Source: Streptomyces roseirectus (lineage in GTDB: Bacteria > Actinomycetota > Actinomycetes > Streptomycetales > Streptomycetaceae). From it: a DNA stretch of 64,000 nucleotides. Location: NCBI RefSeq assembly GCF_014489635.1, contig NZ_CP060828.1, positions 1,302,001 to 1,366,000 of the forward strand, given 5' to 3'. A program made the translations under genes and the position numbers. Below, in pieces: positions 62,893 to 64,000 of the stretch. The notes under the pieces were generated by a model, which had not been told where the DNA came from, did not search any database, and saw nothing but the letters and a program-made list of their open reading frames with translations. The first letter of the stretch is position 1, and every line of letters begins with the position of its first letter.

Positions 62893-63660
62893 CTACTTGT
62901 GGCGGCGGGGTTTGGGGCTCGCGGTCTTGCGGGCGGGCTTCTTCCCCGTCGCCTTCCCTGCCGTCGCCGCCTTCCCCGTCGTCGCCTTGCGCACAGGTGC
63001 CTTCTTCGCCGGGGACTTCTTCGCGGCGGGCTTCGGCTGCTCCTGCTTCGTCCTGCCCCGCGTGCTGTTCGCCGTCCGGCCGCGCACCACGCCGATGAAG
63101 TCGTCGACCAGGTCCGTCGTCGCGTCCGTCGGCCAGGAGAGGGCGACGGCGGACTGGGGGGCGTCGGTGACCGGGCGGTAGGTGAGGTCGCGGCGGTGGT
63201 GGAGGCGGGCCAGCGACTGGGGGGTGAGGAGGACGCCGATGCCGGCGGCCACGAGGTCGATCGCGTCGGCCGTCGTCTCCGGGCGCTCGAAGGCCGGTTC
63301 CCCGGGCGGCTGCTCCCACGCGAAGACGTCGTCCAGCGGGTGCAGGACCGTCTCCTCGGCGAGGTCGGCCAGGGTGATCTCCTCGGCCGCCGTGATCAGG
63401 TGGTCCTTGGGGACCACCGCGACGGTCGTCTCCGTGTAGAGGGGGATCGCGCTGAACGTCTCGCGGTCGACGGGCAGCCGGACCAGACCGGCGTCGGCGC
63501 CGCCGGAACGCAAGACGTCGGATGCCTCGGCGGCGCCCGCCTGGAGCAGTTCCAGCCGCACCCGCGGGTAGCGCTCGGTCCAGATCCGCGCCCACTTGGC
63601 GGGGGTCGCGCCGGGTACGTAGGCGAGCCGGAACGTGGGGGAATCCGCCGAGTCAGTCAC
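62893..63660 (-). CDS. LysR effector-domain protein with histone-like tail
   Basis: This is a 255-residue protein. Residues about 8-190 match the LysR substrate-binding domain ('FRLAYVPGATPAKWARIWTERYP', 'VPKDHLITAAEEITLADLAEE'), but there is no N-terminal helix-turn-helix. The C-terminal 60 residues are Lys/Ala/Pro-rich (AAKKSPAKKAPVRK...), like histone H1 or HU tails. It may bind DNA non-specifically with a ligand-sensing head. The start is ATG at 63660 and DUF5997 is divergent, a pairing I have seen in other Streptomyces. Confidence 0.8.
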   Translation of the reverse strand: MTDSADSPTFRLAYVPGATPAKWARIWTERYPRVRLELLQAGAAEASDVLRSGGADAGLVRLPVDRETFSAIPLYTETTVAVVPKDHLITAAEEITLADLAEETVLHPLDDVFAWEQPPGEPAFERPETTADAIDLVAAGIGVLLTPQSLARLHHRRDLTYRPVTDAPQSAVALSWPTDATTDLVDDFIGVVRGRTANSTRGRTKQEQPKPAAKKSPAKKAPVRKATTGKAATAGKATGKKPARKTASPKPRRHK

Positions 63661-63717
63661 GTCGCCAGGTTACCCGCTGTGGTCGGAGGTCTGTCCGGTG
63701 GCGGATAGTCTGGGGCC

Positions 63718-64000
63718 ATGAAGTCGCACCAGACCGCCCAGACGATGAAGCCCGCCACCGCGGCGAAGAAGCTGGGCGTGTACCTCCCCGCCACCCCTGC
63801 CGAGTTCCAGGAGGGTGTCGTCTCCCGTGCCGAGCTGACCGAGCTCCAGGAGAACCCTCCGCAGTGGCTTCAGGACCTGCGACTGAGCGGTCCGCACCCG
63901 CGTCCGGTGGTCGCGGCGCGGCTCGGTGTGTCCATCGCGGGTCTCGCCCGCGGGGGTGTGACCGACGCGCTGACCACCGCCGAGATCGAGGCCCTGCGCG
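63718..64000 (+). CDS. DUF5997 family protein (partial)
   Basis: These are the first 94 codons of a gene running off the right edge. It starts MKSHQTAQTMKPATAAKKLGVYLPATPAEFQ and contains 'ENPPQWLQDLRLSGPHPRPVVAARLGVSIAGLARGG', the DUF5997 signature. Function is unknown. The ATG is at 63718, 57 bp from the divergent LysR-type gene. Confidence 0.8.
   Translation, partial: MKSHQTAQTMKPATAAKKLGVYLPATPAEFQEGVVSRAELTELQENPPQWLQDLRLSGPHPRPVVAARLGVSIAGLARGGVTDALTTAEIEALR

Overview
The window is very GC-rich, densely packed, double-stranded-coding actinobacterial DNA. It looks like a Streptomyces chromosome: GTG starts are common, many products are Streptomyces-type families (DUF4395, DUF5134, DUF6421, DUF5997), there is a SARP regulator with a TTA codon, and there is a Streptomyces-type short leader peptide. 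No insertion sequence, phage, plasmid origin, rRNA or CRISPR array was seen.

Left part (1-31300): conserved and carbohydrate-related genes. These are electron transfer flavoprotein etfBA (etfA runs off the left edge); a leader peptide and flavin reductase; a thioredoxin/DUF4395 pair; an acyltransferase; a threonine aldolase/SDR/DUF6421 group; GDPD, GNAT and two VOC proteins; a large GH39-like glycosidase; DUF5134 and an M56 peptidase; PAP2 and HAD phosphatases; an LVIVD/DUF305 pair; a ferredoxin-NADP reductase; a nucleobase permease; and a plant-polymer set (CE1 esterase-CBM2, a damaged PL1 pectate lyase, a PL3 pectate lyase) with LacI/CebR-type operators. A 750-bp repeat-rich non-coding island follows.

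Middle (30563-35082): a divergent PaaX-type regulator/AidB-like acyl-CoA dehydrogenase pair with a shared palindrome, then a membrane protein and an Asp-box protein.

Core accessory region (about 35100-55100): a biosynthetic gene cluster. A SARP activator with a TTA codon is followed by a divergent DUF2156 (aminoacyl-tRNA-transferase-type) gene and a 12-gene operon: aldehyde dehydrogenase, acyl-CoA-dehydrogenase-like flavoenzyme, class III aminotransferase, SRPBCC protein, membrane protein, flavin reductase, diiron oxygenase, fatty-acid desaturase, KAS III, ACP, KAS II and a second SRPBCC protein. A convergent operon carries an MFS exporter, a MmgE/PrpD fusion and an SGNH hydrolase, facing a TetR regulator across two operators. 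After tetR comes an RNA with all the arms of a class II serine tRNA but a short GNRA-capped hairpin in place of the anticodon arm, then a diacylglycerol-kinase-like gene. The set matches the logic of the valanimycin/alkyl-azoxy pathway: make an alkyl chain, convert aldehyde to amine, N-hydroxylate, couple to serine from seryl-tRNA, form the N-N/azoxy unit, then dehydrate with a kinase and a PrpD protein. Two near-identical composite SARP sites, each a run of three 7-bp repeats with 4-bp spacers, precede the main operon and the tRNA-like RNA. This suggests the RNA is a regulated part of the pathway: a serine carrier that cannot be decoded by the ribosome.

Right part (55157-64000): housekeeping-like genes again. 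These are uracil-DNA glycosylase, a CbiX-like protein, a FUSC transporter, a stand-alone proteasome beta subunit with an Lrp regulator sharing its promoter motif, a GH127 arabinofuranosidase with an inserted LamG domain, a LysR-effector-domain protein with a histone-like tail, and DUF5997 (cut by the right edge).
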